The notes under the pieces: model-generated
The model's database searches: none
What the model was told of the DNA's origin: nothing
The model's input: only the letters and a program-made list of their open reading frames with translations
Shown: in pieces, positions 10,971 through 22,878 of the stretch
Numbering within the stretch: the stretch's first letter is position 1
How the letters are laid out: every line of letters begins with the position of its first letter
DNA from: Isoetes taiwanensis
Lineage: Eukaryota > Streptophyta > Lycopodiopsida > Isoetales > Isoetaceae
Direction of reading: 5' to 3'
Assembly: GCA_021234155.1 (NCBI GenBank)
Contig: JAJEKV010000014.1
Coordinates: 6,527,563-6,591,562, forward strand
Length of the DNA: 64,000 bases
Translations under genes and position numbers: made by a program

Positions 10971-12950
10971 GCAGCACCTTGTTTCTTTTGCTTTCCTCTG
11001 CGCGCGCGGCCATTAGGGTATGGCGAAAGGGAGATGGATCAGACGGCTGTGACAAATACCTCCCTCTCATCTTTTTTTACTTCGACTGCTTCCCTTTCCT
11101 TCTTGCAGGTGATGCTGGTTTTCTAAGCTTTATTTTTTAGATAGTGAAGGACTGTGGCAGAGATAAATATGAAGAGTTCTTTCTGTTTTTTTTTTCTTTG
11201 TTCTTTTTCTTTTGCAGGATTTGGATATGGCAATAGAAGCAATCATGCAGGTAAATCGACAGGGCAAAGAAATGGTGGTTGTGATGGATGATTAGGGCTT
11301 CGGATTTTGTCTTGCAGGTCCGCCGGCATTTTAGGGCTTTGATCTTTCTTTGTCTTCTATGGCTATAGCATATTAGAGCATAATAGAAGCAGATAAAACA
11401 GATAAAATACAGATGAATAGGTTTTGAAGAGCTTTGAAATGGTGATGCAAGGTGAAGCTATGGTAGCAAAGCATTTTTACAGGCTTGGCTTTTGTACATG
11501 TTGATCAATCGAAATAAGATTTTTAAGGCAACATCTTCAGAACTGTTAGACAGATTGGTAAAAAAGAAAAATGTGACCAGTGTTTGCTTTTCTCATCTTG
11601 GATCTTTGTTTATATGCAGATATGGCAAGGTAGTTACGAAAATGAAGATAGATGGCAGCCAGCAAGGCTGTAGATTTTGAAAATGAAGGCAAATTTAGAA
11701 AGAAATTTGAAGGCTAGCAATTGTTGGCTTCCTTTAATAAATCCACAAAAATATTCAATCCATTTTACTTCTAATGCTTCAATTCTTATTCCGCTGGCCA
11801 ATCAAAAAATGAATAGAAGCAACAATTCATACCTCTGCAATAGGCTCCAGATTTTACAGATTCCTCCTCTAAAATATAGCCCTCTTCCTCCTCTAAAATA
11901 TAGCCATCTTTGACAAACTTATGATATACACCACTGCACACCACCATTCCTCCGCAACAAGCTCCAAACTCACAGATTCTTCCGCTAAAATATGGCCATC
12001 TTGTTTTACTTTGACAAACCTTTGATACATTCATTGATCTAAACATATGAGATTATGCCAGCAAAGTGTTGCTTTCTCAGAATGCCCCCCAAAACATGTT
12101 AGTTTGGTCAACGCATGCAAGGCAAACGGAAGTCGAAGAGTTATCGACAAGAACCAAAGCAAATCTCAAAGTATATGAGACAGGATAAGCCTCACTTTAC
12201 TGGCATCATACATCACCAACATAATCATTCCATCGTAATTTCTTGCACCAATTCATATCATAAACTTAACTTCATTTGATATTAGAGAAATTGAGATAAC
12301 AGATGAGAGAATGACATAATCATACTCAAAATATCATACTTCAACATAATATTATTCAACTGATCAAGAAAGATACTTACAACTTCAAAAACTTTGTCCA
12401 GATGTCATCTTCCAAAATTGGGCCTCCCTCCTACACGAATTTTGACCATCTTAGACAAAACTGCACTTGATCCTAGCCACCAAATCTGGGCAAATCTCAA
12501 CATTGGATCCAAATTCTAACTACCATAAGTTCACTAGATCTTGCCATTTCAACATCAAACCTAGGCCATCTAAACTCCTTGCAATTACCATGCTCCTCCA
12601 GATTCATGCCACATCATTAACTTATCAACCATTGAAAATATTTCTTAAGGACTTTAATACTCCTTCAAGTCCATAGGTTCCACTTTAGTACATCATAAAT
12701 GCTTCCTCCATAATATTTGCACATGTTTTACATTTTCTCCACATTACAACATATTGTTCTCCATTTTTGCACACATTTCATCAATTTAAGCACATCATGC
12801 AAAAATAGTCAAGATAAAACACACAACACATGGAGCCCCTGTGTGTGAGCTGCCTAGCATTTAAGTTGATGTAGCATTCTCATTTTGAACTGACTCCAAG
12901 CTAGATATCACATAAATCCACCTGTATAAGTCAATGAGTAAGAGAAATGT
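10971..12950. other. no supported gene
   Basis: Mostly AT-rich sequence. A 33-bp stretch at about 11218-11250 has a GCAG acceptor and a GTAAAT donor and reads DLDMAIEAIMQ, but nothing around it supports a gene. Near 11860-12010 short imperfect repeats of a CCTCTAAAATATAGCC motif occur. Confidence 0.3.
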
Positions 12951-12974
12951 TCGCGGCGGCCTTGGCTGCCGCGA
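12951..12974. repeat. GC-rich hairpin in AT-rich DNA
   Basis: TCGCGGCGGCC and GGCTGCCGCGA pair over 11 positions with one G-T, separated by TT, and the flanks GAAAT/ATTTC extend the symmetry. No Helitron CTRR end follows on either strand. Confidence 0.45.
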
Positions 12975-14221
12975 TAAATTTCTTGTATTTATAATTTGTC
13001 TATCAAGCAAGATTTGTTGTGCACTAGTTTTTTAATGTGCATAATTTGGAATCCTTTAAAATGTAAAATGTGGCGATGATCTGCAATATTGAACAAGATA
13101 TGTGAAATACTTTATCCTACGAAAAACCTCAATCTAAGTTTTGTCCCAAAATTAAGACATAATCCCAATTTAAATGAATGTTAGTTCAACCACCAGAATA
13201 AACATTCCCAAGTCACGTAAAATATTACAATAAATTGCAAAAAATATATACACCTTCAAGAAAACTACAGAATCCAAGATTGTAAATGTCTTTCAAATAA
13301 GAAAAGCCTTTGCCATGAAAAAAAAACAACTAAAACTTACATATTACAATGTCAACAAGAATAAATGAAACTTGAATAAAAATCTTTACAGGTAGCCATT
13401 CTGCAACTCCAAATACTGGATTTGCCAAGAAAGTTTCCAAAAGCACATGGAATCGCGATCTTTAGCCGATCTTGCAAGATATAAGTGCAAAAGAAAAAAG
13501 ATAATGGCATTATCTGCCATATCAAACCTAAAGCTTGCAATCAAAATAGTAACGCCATCGTTCTGGCAAGGCAGCACGGAAATGCCATGGCCGTTAGATG
13601 AAGCATAGAAAGAGAAAGAGAAAACCAGTACGACCAACTCAGCCTGACACATCAAAATGCCACCTCAGAATTGCAAGAATCCAAGACTTCATGTAACAAG
13701 AATTGTGTGTGAATTGAAATTTCACGGTGTCAAGCATGCTTCCTATTACAACACAAGATGGGGAGGGGGGGTAACTCAGAGATCTTGCAGGATGAACACA
13801 AATGTGAACTCAGAACTTAAAGCCTGTTAAAAGAATACTTATGATTATATTCTTTAAGTAAGGACAAGTTAATATGGTTTAAAGTCATAAGAACCTTATG
13901 AAGTTATTAAGCCCTATAAATATATATTAACTTTTTTAAATAAAGGTTTAAAAAATGGTCGCTACAGTAGTTGCGACCAGAAATCCAATGGCAACCAATG
14001 AACCCGGAATGGGCTGGATAGGCTTCAAACTGGCCGAATCAACTCGACAGAGAGCAATTAAGGCAGATCAAGTTGTATTAAGCCAAAGATGGTCTGAATT
14101 AAGCCAAAAGCAGCCCAATCAAAATTAGCTAAAAGGCCAAACCTTTTCTTAAAGAGAAGAAAATTAGAAAGGCAATCGATTTGTGAGAAGGATAGAGAGA
14201 AACTAGTTGCAAGCTTGCTTG

Positions 14222-14447
14222 TTGCTCTATCCCGGGTTTCGCTTTTCCTTTTCTTTTTTCCTAATTTTCCTACACACTTTCCTTTTTCCTTTTTTCTTTC
14301 CCTTCCCTTTCCCCCTTTCCACCACCTTTTTCCTTTCCCTTCCCTTTTCATCCTTTTCTTGCCCTTCCCTTTTTTCCCCGACCCTTCTTCCCTTTCTTTT
14401 TCTCTTTCCTTTTCCTTTCTCTTTTCCAGTAATTCCTTGCCAACTGG
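14222..14447. repeat. polypyrimidine low-complexity tract
   Basis: About 225 bp of C/T-rich sequence (CCTTTTC, CCCTTCCC type). Both strands give long spurious open frames rich in F/S/P or K/E/G. This tract directly abuts the first satellite unit. Confidence 0.8.
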
Positions 14448-15126
14448 CACTTAAGTCGACCAGAATCTCCATTGATTGCACATGCCTTTGCATCTTAAAC
14501 CCCCAAAACAATAGTATTGCCCTCCAAAGGAATAGTAGCTCATATTGCAATAATAATGCCATATATTGCAGTGTTCGCATCATCGGTTTGTCGTTGTTGA
14601 AAACGAGTACATTAGTATAGAAACGATTACATTACAATATAAGATAACTAAGTTTATTGATAGAATAATTCCTTGCCAACTGGCATTTAAGCCGACTAGA
14701 GTCTCCATTGATTGCACATGCCTTTGCCTCTTAAACCCCCAAAACGATAATATTGCCCTCCAAAGAAATAGTAACTCACATTGCAATAATAATGCCATAG
14801 ATGTTAGCATCATCGATTTGTCATTGTTGAAAACGAGTACATTAGTATAGAAACGATTGCATTTATAATATAAGACAACTAAGTTTATTGATAGAGGTAA
14901 CCATAATTCCTTGCCAACTGGCATTTAAGCCAACTAGAATCTCCATTGATTGCACATGCCAAACCCCCAAAACATTAGTATTGCCCTCCAAAGAAATAGT
15001 AGCCCACATTGCAATAAAAATGCCATATATTGCAGTAGTGTTCGCATCATCGATTTGTCGTTGTTGAAAACGAGTACATTAATATAGAAACGATTACATT
15101 ATAATATAAGGTAGCTAAGTTTATTG

Positions 15127-15259
15127 ATAGAATAGAATAGAATAGAATATGATTTTATCGTCCACGGAGACCAACTGGCCTATGGGACCCAAGTACAAAG
15201 AGAGAGCAGTAGGCGTATTACTACCAGGATTAAAAAACCCCCGCCCCGAAGGGTTTTAC
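15127..15259 (-). mobile_element. LINE 3' tail, truncated
   Basis: On the minus strand the sequence runs GGGCGGGGGTTTTTTAATCC, then TTGGTCTCCGTGGACGATAA, and ends in a (ATTCT)n tail. The same tail is at 43477-43606 on the plus strand with the same ATTCT repeat. A shared 3' end with a short tandem-repeat tail is characteristic of RTE-type plant LINEs. It inserted between two satellite units. Confidence 0.6.
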
Positions 15260-15291
15260 CATAATTCCTTGCCAATTGGCACTTAAGCCGA

Positions 15292-15613
15292 GGGTGAAAG
15301 CATGCTAGGGTGTACCATCTAAAGTTCTTTTTAGGGAGTGCAAAACTACCCAGAAAAGTACCCAGCACTGGGTATTGGGAACTTGCATAAATGTCTCAAT
15401 AAGAAATAAGTTTGAGAGTTGATTCATTCATTTTAATCTTTAATGGTATTGTTACCCACTAATACTATAGGTTAACATTTTATTGACCTTCAATACAAAA
15501 TTTTTGAATTGATTTTAATGGGAAGAAAAAACAAGAAGTGACAATTTTAAAAGTACCCAGTGTAGGTACTTTTGAGGGTTCCAAAAGTGGTACAGCGTAG
15601 CATGCTTTCACCC
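15292..15613. mobile_element. 322-bp MITE with 26-bp terminal inverted repeats
   Basis: The left end GGGTGAAAGCATGCTAGGGT and right end TAGCATGCTTTCACCC are inverted repeats that extend to TGTACCA/TGGTACA with two mismatches. The 4-bp duplication CCGA flanks it (15288-15291 and 15614-15617). Removing the element and one CCGA restores AAGCCGACTAGAATCTCC, the exact order found in the uninterrupted neighbouring satellite unit, so the boundaries are proven from the sequence itself. No coding capacity. The superfamily is uncertain because a 4-bp duplication with GGGTGAAAG ends does not fit the common plant families I know. Confidence 0.9.
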
Positions 15614-16064
15614 CCGACTAGAATCTCCATTGATTGCATATGCCTTCGCCTCTTAAACCCCCAAAACAATAGTATTGCCCTCAAAAGGAATAGTAGCTCA
15701 CATTGGAATACTAATATCACATATTGCAGCGTTCACATCATTGATTTGTTGTCCTTGAAAACGATTACATTAGTACAGAGAGAATGCAAGTTGCAACATT
15801 TACCTTTACCCTTAATACTCTTAGTACAGAGTGTCTGCAAGTTGTAGCCTTTACCTTTACCCATTGTAAAAACAAACCTTATCATCATCCTGATGAGATG
15901 CAATCTGAACCGTTGGATGTGCTCCTATCGACGGACGACTACCAATCGCTTAACCTTTATCCTTATCCTTTATCCTTTATATGTTGGCTCATTTCATCAA
16001 TAGAGCATCGCCTGCTATGGTGTAAATTTCTTAGTGTTCTTTGTATGTCTTGATATTTCACCAA

Positions 16065-17337
16065 ATGAGCTCATCAGCTTTGGCATCAAAATGGAGACAA
16101 GTGCAAGGAGAAAATCACTGGAAAGGCATGATAGATCCCCTAGATATTGAGCTTCGGAAGGAGCTGATACGCTATGGGGAATTGATCCAGGTGATGTATG
16201 ATTCACTGGACAATGATGTAGAATCAAAATACGCAGGCCTACCTAGGTATGGCAAGAGCAAGCTGTTCGAGGCAGTGGGCCTAAACAATCCAGACGAAGG
16301 GCTAAGCGTGGACTACAACATCACAAGGTATTTCTACGCAACGGCAACGGCAAATGCAGAGGCAACATTTCTGCTAAAATCGATCCACAAGGATGCATGG
16401 GCTAGGCAGAACAACTGGAATGGATACATAGCAGTGGCGGATGACAAGGGCAAGGAATGGCTTGGAAGGAGATATTGTGGTGGTGTTCAGGGGCACCAAG
16501 AGAGACGCTGAATGGGTGGATGACGTCCATCATAAACCCGTCAAGCTTCCTCCTCTCAACCCATCCTCTGAAGCAAGCTCTCTTCTGTCTGCCTTGCATG
16601 ACGATGGCATCCGAGTTGCCGAAGGATGGGTTCTGGTCTATAACTCCAAATCCGACTCTGCCCCATTGGGGAAGCTCAGTGCTCGCGAGCAGGTTCTCGC
16701 CGAGCTTAAACGCCTTCTAGAACAGTATAAGGATGAAGACGTTAGTATTACTGTCATTGGCCATAGCCTTGGCGCTGCTCTTGCTACTCTTTGCGCTTAT
16801 GATATTGCAAATGAAGGGATCAATCAAAGGACCAATTCTAGTGGCCACACAGAAACCATCCCTGTTACTTCCTTTGCATACGCAAGCCCCTGTGTTGGTA
16901 ATCTTTTCTTCAAACAACACGCCGAGAAGCTCCCCGGTCTGCGCATCTTGCGCATTCATAACATTCAAGATTTGATTCCTCTTGCTCCTAGCACACTCCT
17001 GGGTTATATACATGCTGGAGTGGAGAGAAGCTTTGATTATACCATTTCTCCTCACCTCAAGAACGATACTGATATTTGGAAGAAGCATAATCTGGAGGCT
17101 ATTCTTCACATGGTTGCAGGATTTCAGACATCTCTTTCCAGGACTTTCAAGCTGGAAGTTGATAGAGATTATGCCTTGGTCAATAAAAATTCTGATGCCC
17201 TCCAGGATAATCTGCTCATTCCTCCTAATTGGTGGAAGCTCCAACACTTGGGAATGTTGTTTTCCAATGGACGTTGGAGGCTTCCTGAACGATTGCCCGA
17301 GGATCTGCCTTCTATGGACAACCCAGAGTACAACTGA
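16065..17337 (+). pseudogene. class-II phospholipase A1 / DAD1-like lipase, frameshifted
   Basis: Single-exon lipase-3 family gene. PLA1-II enzymes hydrolyse the sn-1 acyl chain of glycerolipids. The ATG at 16065 starts MSSSALASKWRQ with the family's N-terminal W-x-x-x-x-G-x-x-x-W-x-x-x-x-D-P-L-D block. The catalytic serine lies in GHSLGAALA (GHSLG at 16759-16773). The aspartate is likely in NIQDLIPLAP and the histidine in KKHNLEAILH, so the triad is intact. At about 16470 the frame changes: the first frame runs to 16511 and the second, DIVVVFRGTK, continues to the TGA at 17337. The minus-strand relative at 41 kb has two more bases at this point (GGAAGAAGAGATATT), so this copy has a 2-bp deletion. 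It is either a recent pseudogene or an assembly error. No signal or transit peptide is evident. A possible AATAAA signal follows at 17389. Confidence 0.85.
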
Positions 17338-17356
17338 AGCAACTTGCCAAGGACAT

Positions 17357-17770
17357 AACTTTAATTTTGAGTAAAGTAATGTAAGCCGATATAATAAAAG
17401 TTAATGCTACTTTCCATGGTAGCTAGCAATTAACATTGTAAGAGGTGCTCCCTCTCATACATATGCATTAATATTTTGCATTTGGGCTTTACTATGTTTT
17501 TGTTGTATTCGAGTTAGATGTACTTGATAATATTTCTAAAGTGCACCGTTTCTTAGTTTCTTAGCTTTCTTAGAACATAGCTTTTAACTTTGAGTAAAAT
17601 AACGTAAGCTGCTACTTTCAATGGTAACTAGTAACTAACATACTAGAATTTGTAAGAGGTGCGCCCTCTGTTACATCTGCATTAATATCTAGCATTTGGG
17701 CTTTAGTATGATTTTGTTTGTATTCTAGTATAGATGTATTAAACAATATTTCTAGACTGCACCTTGCTTA
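17357..17770. repeat. tandem duplication of the lipase 3' flank
   Basis: The sequence from TTTTGAGTAAAGTAA to TTTCTAAAGTGCACC (about 17367-17547) recurs, diverged, from TTTGAGTAAAATAACG to TTTCTAGACTGCACC (about 17587-17763). Both copies contain GTAAGAGGTGC-CCCTCT and GCATTTGGGCTTTA. Confidence 0.7.
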
Positions 17771-18096
17771 GCCACACAGTGGTTTTTATAGCTAATACGT
17801 GGTTAGCAGGCTTGCCTAAACATCCTGATAATAATTCCTGGAATTCTAGCTTGTCCACGTGCACTGTCACATCAGCCAATTTATCTCCTGATTCTCTACG
17901 TGAACTGCCACATCATCAATTTTAATACTATCGTTAGATTCTTTATTTTCTAATATTGCGGCTAGGAAAATTAGAAAATATGTGGACAGTCTATCAACAA
18001 CGACGGCATGCCAAAATCCAGCCCCTGCTTCCTGTCGTCATTCCATTCTCTTCTTGCCTTCTTTCCTTTCTTTCTTCCTCCATCCTCATTTCCTAA

Positions 18097-18442
18097 GGGT
18101 ATGGTCACATGTACATGTCAATATGAAGGGATAGACGTCAAAATTTCAAAAACTAAGGGTCACATGAGAGTTTTTGACATGAAGAGCTTCATGTCAACGT
18201 CTATCCATTCCACGGGCTTCCTCTTCGGCTGAAGGAGTCCATGTTGACATGAAGCCTTTTTATTTTGACACGTTGCAAATTTTGGAATAGATCAACCGTC
18301 TAAATTAAGGAAGTTTCTTTGAACGGTTCATAGCTTTTTGACGTGGCATTTCCTTTGAAGATGGACATGCGACCCCAACCTTTTATAAGCATTCAAGTCG
18401 ACATGAAAGACGTCATGTCAACATCCTCATGTGACCTGGCCC
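18097..18442. mobile_element. Tourist-like (PIF/Harbinger) MITE, 346 bp
   Basis: The terminal inverted repeats are GGGTATGGTCACATG at the left and CATGTGACCTGGCCC at the right, with matching GACAT-rich continuation inside. TAA flanks both ends (18094-18096 and 18443-18445). A 3-bp TAA/TTA duplication with GGG...CCC termini is the established mark of PIF/Harbinger-derived MITEs. Internal sub-repeats (GATAGACGT / ACGTCTATCC, GACATGAAG) give extra hairpins. The short open frames inside are not genes. Confidence 0.75.
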
Positions 18443-18445
18443 TAA

Positions 18446-20525
18446 TTCCATTTGTTTTTCTCTGGCTGAAGCTCCTGAGTAAAAAATGCAAGAAGCAGAT
18501 TAGGTCAAAGAAGAGGCAGAGCAAGCAGTGTGCGGCCAGGAAATTATTTCGAAAGCTAAGCCTTAGTAGAATACGTGGAGCAATTAGCTATTTCTCAAGA
18601 TCTAGTAGAAACAATTTGTTTCCTGGATCTTAAGATATTTGCTTTGGCACATGAGAGCAATGCTCAATGAAGGAGAAAACATATGCTAGTTGAGCTCTAA
18701 TACTAGTTTTGGTCTTGCCATATCACTTGTATTCATCTTGGTAAGGTCGTGACTTCACCAAAGAAGCAGGGACCAAAGGAGCAGGAAGACTGTGGTAGTT
18801 CAGAGGAATATGGTGCTTTGGGGCTCTAGATACCCTTTTGTACCATTATTTTCTACCCTTTTTTCAATCTGAACCAGGTCAGTATGCTAATAATATTATA
18901 AGTTTTATACCCTGCTTATGCCAGGAACATGAGTTGCATGTCTCGATGGGACCTGCAAAGGTGGTGCTATGGCTGCCAGACTTGAAGCCTGCAAGATTGC
19001 GCTTCGTAAGCCTCATTGCAAATCCAAAACCTTCATCAAAGCTGCCTTTTTTTTTTTTCTCTCTAGCAATAGTATGTGTGTTTTGCTTTTCTGTAGTTCT
19101 TTCAGCAGTTCCTTTTCCATCTCAAATTGATCATGTTCTCCCTATAAATGCTTAGAGTCAACCCTTGGACTTGTGTTTCCCAGCCATGTCTGTGTTTGAA
19201 AGACTGCAACACCAGTAGGGATTAGGCACTCTGTTTTGGCCCAAAGTGGGCTTGTAATGCATCTAAATCAGAGCACAGGCATTGATGATTTTGCTTTGGA
19301 AGTCGAAGATATCCCTCTGGATGTCATTACACTTTGTTGGTCCTATTAGATGCGCAAATCATATGTGTCTGAGAGCGGAAAATGGTGTTGCCTTGCAAAA
19401 GCTAACTTCCTTTCTTTACCCAAATCCTTAAGAAGTGAGATTTGGCAGCAAGCTAGCAAATTTGAGGACAAAAGACCTCAAATTGTAGACGTCTATAATA
19501 AACAATGGAATTATTTCGATCTCTAGTTGGATCGTCTTCAACACCATTTTTCAGTATGAACAGTATGGAAACTTCTTGAACTATTGAATCTATTAGCTGC
19601 ATATCTGGCAGGCTCCTATGTCAAAGGCTATCTTCTACAACCAGCAGATGCATAGAAATTACTGGAGCTATTTCTCCCAAGGTAAAAAGATTTTTGGTCG
19701 CCTTCACTACATTAGCTCATTATTCGTTTTTCCTTCTCTCTTTTACTTTCACTGCCTATTTTATTTACAAACGGCATTAATGATTTAACAGGCAAACTTA
19801 ATCAACTGGAGCTTGCATTGCTATTCTGTTATTTGCAAGTTCATGATTCGAAATGATTGTCCTTTGCAGTTCAGAAAGGCCTGATACCCATCTCACTCGT
19901 TTCACATAAAAAAAATAGGGTTCTTCCTACTTCTAGAAGGATGATGTTTATAGCCAGGAATTTCTTTGCTTATCTCAAACAATAATAGTGCAGTTCTAAG
20001 AAATATATGGAGACAAATCTTTTTCCCAACACACCTCTTGGCTTTGAGGTGTGTATTTGTTTTGTTGTGCATCAGTTGGGCCTAAAAAATAATTATGATC
20101 GGTGTCAAGGTTTGACAAAGTTAAACCTTCATGATCTCAATAGAAGGCAAAGCAACAGAGATTGCTTGGTTTGGGCATTCATGCAACATGGAGTTCTGGC
20201 ATGATTTCTGCAGGTCGCACATGACCTTTCTTACATTATCTGCATTGCTCTTACGGCCTTCTATCTAGCAATTTGTTTCAAAATCTAACTTAGTATGTAC
20301 AGATCTACAGAGATAGGCTGTGATTTATGTATTCCATCATAGTAATTATGCCAGCTGAGATCTTAAATAAGGGGGCCTGCCTTGGGCAATTAGTGGTTAG
20401 TTTGTCCAAGTCATCATTAAATGTCTTATTTATTATACATAAAAAACGATGCCCACATCCTCCTTAAAATCCTCCGTAAAAACCCCCTCAAAATCCTCCT
20501 TCTTTCCGTGGAATAGCAATGATTT
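18446..20525 (+). other. decayed coding-like sequence, family not recognised
   Basis: A stretch at 19349-19525 reads MRKSYVSESGKWCCLAKANF and then LPKSLRSEIWQQASKFEDKR before a stop. Another at about 18940-19040 reads GPAKVVLWLPDLKPARLRFV. Both are compositionally protein-like but isolated. No start, splice chain or family could be supported. Confidence 0.25.
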
Positions 20526-20529
20526 TCAG

Positions 20530-21240
20530 AAATGGGGTATTTGGCCACATTACCCCCTTTGTGATTTTGTAAATTAGTATCCTCTTATTTGAAGTTTTTT
20601 TTATATCCCCTATTGTCATATGTAATGTTCATACCCCATTTCTTACAATTAATGTTCATACCCTTTTCTAGCAACTATCCCCCTTTGTGATTTTGTAACT
20701 TTAGTATCCCCTTACTCGAAAATTTCTTCATTTATACCCTATTTGACATATGCAATATTTCATACCCCATTTCTTGCAACTAATATTCATACCCCTTTCC
20801 TCAACAATCCTCTTTTTGTGATTTTGTAGTTTCATATCCCCTTACTCGAAACTTTCTTCATTTGTACCTCATTTCTACATATGCAATATTCATACCCCAT
20901 TTCTTGCAACCACCATTCATACCCCTTTTCTCAACAATCCTCTTTTTGTGATTTTGTAGTTTCATATCCCCTTACTCGAAAATTTCTTCATTTGTACCCC
21001 ATTCCATATGTGCGTACCCCTTTAAAACAATCAATGTTCATACCCCATTATCACAACAATCCCCCCTTTGTGATATATATCCTCCTATAAAAAATTCTTT
21101 CTGTTGTACTCTATTTCTACATGCAATGTATTCCCTGTTTCCATATGCAACAATTCCCCATTTCCATATGCAATGTTTTACCCTGTCCCCTGTTTCTGCA
21201 ACTCCCCCTTTATATTTTATAGACTAATATCCTCTTATCA
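20530..21240. repeat. minisatellite, about 129-bp unit, 5 to 6 copies
   Basis: The anchor TTTGTGATTTTGTA recurs at about 20560, 20687, 20816, 20946 and (degenerate) 21068. Each unit repeats CATACCCC, ATTTCTTGCAAC, ATCCCCTTACTCGAAA and TTTCTTCATTTGTACC in order. The middle copies are most alike, and the outer ones are decayed. No coding sequence. Confidence 0.8.
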
Positions 21241-21569
21241 TGGCATGTTAATGTCTATAACTTGTAAGATCCGTTAATGTAAATTCTAGACCAACCCTGA
21301 TTGTTGCCAAACCAAGATTTACTTCTCATTTGCCAAATGAACAGGGAATAAATCAGGGTGCCCAACTCCACTTTATCTCCAATCTTACATCATTCTTAAG
21401 CATTATATCCCAGAAGCTCTTCTATTTGCTCATTGGATAACATCCCACTAAAGAAATATGCAAAAAAGAAAACGAAAAAGGCTGGACCATACTTAGAATG
21501 ATAGCATATAAACTTTTTTTGTATGATCTTACCTAAATCCGATGATTACATAACATACAACTGTTCAAA

Positions 21570-21790
21570 ATTAAAAGCCGTTCTAGCCTTTATGTTTTTG
21601 GGCGACCCCATGTAAGAAAATTCACCATTAATGTAAATACCATGTGAATTTGCCACAGACCGTGGCAAAAGACCAGTTGCATCTAAAGCAAAGTAAGCAG
21701 GCTTTGCAGCAAAATCAAGCTCAAGGGGCGAGTCTTCCAAGGTCTCCCTCATTGCAACCTTGGGTCCAATGGGATATTTCCTTTGCGCTT
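21570..21790 (-). pseudogene. exon-like block of unrecognised gene, copy A
   Basis: The minus strand reads KYPIGPKVAMRETLEDSPLE, then LDATGLLPRSVANSHGIYIN and SYMGSPKNIKARTAFN. A diverged copy lies at 22385-22560. I do not recognise the protein. The relation between copies is visible in both DNA and translation; copy B has lost the frame. Between them, near 21949 and 21983, a 34-bp segment (TTCCGCTCTATACCATGCTG...) is tandemly duplicated. Confidence 0.35.
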
Positions 21791-22384
21791 GAGCAATGTG
21801 CAATTAACAGTTGATAGGCAGAGCCAATCCAATCTCATCTTCAAGCATATATAATAGGTCCAACATTCACATATATAACACAAAGAATTGCATCTAAAAC
21901 TTTGCTTACAAAATAAGCGGCAACTTCAATAATCGGCTTCCAGCATTTCCGCTCTATACCATGCTGTAAAATTAGATGGGTTCCGCTCTATACCATGCTG
22001 TAAAATTAGATGGGTACACAAACAACGTAAGCCAAGAATTAAAGCTAGATATTGAGCATGCCCTTCTAATAGATGCAAAGTGGATATATTAGCCAAATTG
22101 TTACATAAAACCTGCTTTATTGGAAACAAAAGCTGCATGATTGACCATAGCTTTAAGTGATGCAAGGAGATTGTCCAGCGCATGGAACAACAAACCCTTG
22201 CATTATATCACTTCAAACAATTAACCAACTCCAATTATCACTTCGAACATGGATCTAGTGATGATAAGAATCTAGAGTTTATCTGCTAAATGCTGCTCGT
22301 TGCATGCCACTATTGACAAAATGAAGCCATTGTACATTTCCAGCAAGATTAAGCACTTACGTTTTGATAGCCCATTCCAGCTGA

Positions 22385-22560
22385 TTAAAAGCCATTCTTG
22401 CCTTTATGTTTTTGGGCAACCCCACGAAAAAAAATTCATCATTACTGTAAATACTATGTGAACTCGCCAAAAACGTCGCGGAAGACCAATTGCATCTAAG
22501 GTAGAGCAGACAGGCTTTGAAGTGAAATCAAGCTCAAGGGGCAAGTCTTCCAGAATCTAG
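22385..22560 (-). pseudogene. exon-like block of unrecognised gene, copy B
   Basis: Diverged repeat of copy A. Shared pieces on the minus strand include LPLELDF, LDAIGL and SPKNIKAR-like residues, but frameshifts separate them. DNA landmarks shared with copy A are CCTTTATGTTTTTGGGC, AAATCAAGCTCAAGGGGC and AGTCTTCCA. Confidence 0.35.
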
Positions 22561-22878
22561 CATAGCCACGACCCGTGCTGAGGTCAGCCGCTGCCAATCC
22601 CATTCTGAGTTGAACAAAAAATGATCAATTAGGTTGCAGGTGCAATCACAGAAGTAAGAACACATTAAACAAAATATTATCAAGATGTATATCTGTAAAA
22701 GGAGATGGTGAAATGCAAACAAAACTTAATTCTCTAAGGGAAATAAATCCAAAGTTTAGATCTCACCTCTTCAAGGGCAGAGGTTGCTGCAGGGATATAA
22801 TCAAGCTGCACCATGGTTCAAAACTGCAATTCCTGCAGCACCAGCTTGTATGACTATGTTTCCTGCTCATAGACAACG

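Larger units (their letters stand above)
14431..15782. repeat. satellite-like tandem array, about 237-bp unit, four copies
   Basis: Units begin AATTCCTTGCCAACTGGCA at about 14431, 14667, 14905 and 15263. Shared landmarks are TCTCCATTGATTGCACATGCC, AACCCCCAAAAC, TATTGCCCTCCAAAG, CATCATCG-TTTGTC and GTTGAAAACGA. Unit 3 is followed by an inserted LINE tail. Unit 4 is split by a MITE and resumes at 15618. Short tandem units without any conserved reading frame fit a small satellite; a transcribed role is not indicated. Confidence 0.85.

Noticed and set aside
12951-12974. GC hairpin considered as a Helitron end
   Set aside because: The bases after the stem on either strand do not give CTRR followed by T.
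14058-14620. Long open frames on both strands
   Set aside because: They come from the polypyrimidine tract; the products are low-complexity F/S/P or K/E/G runs.
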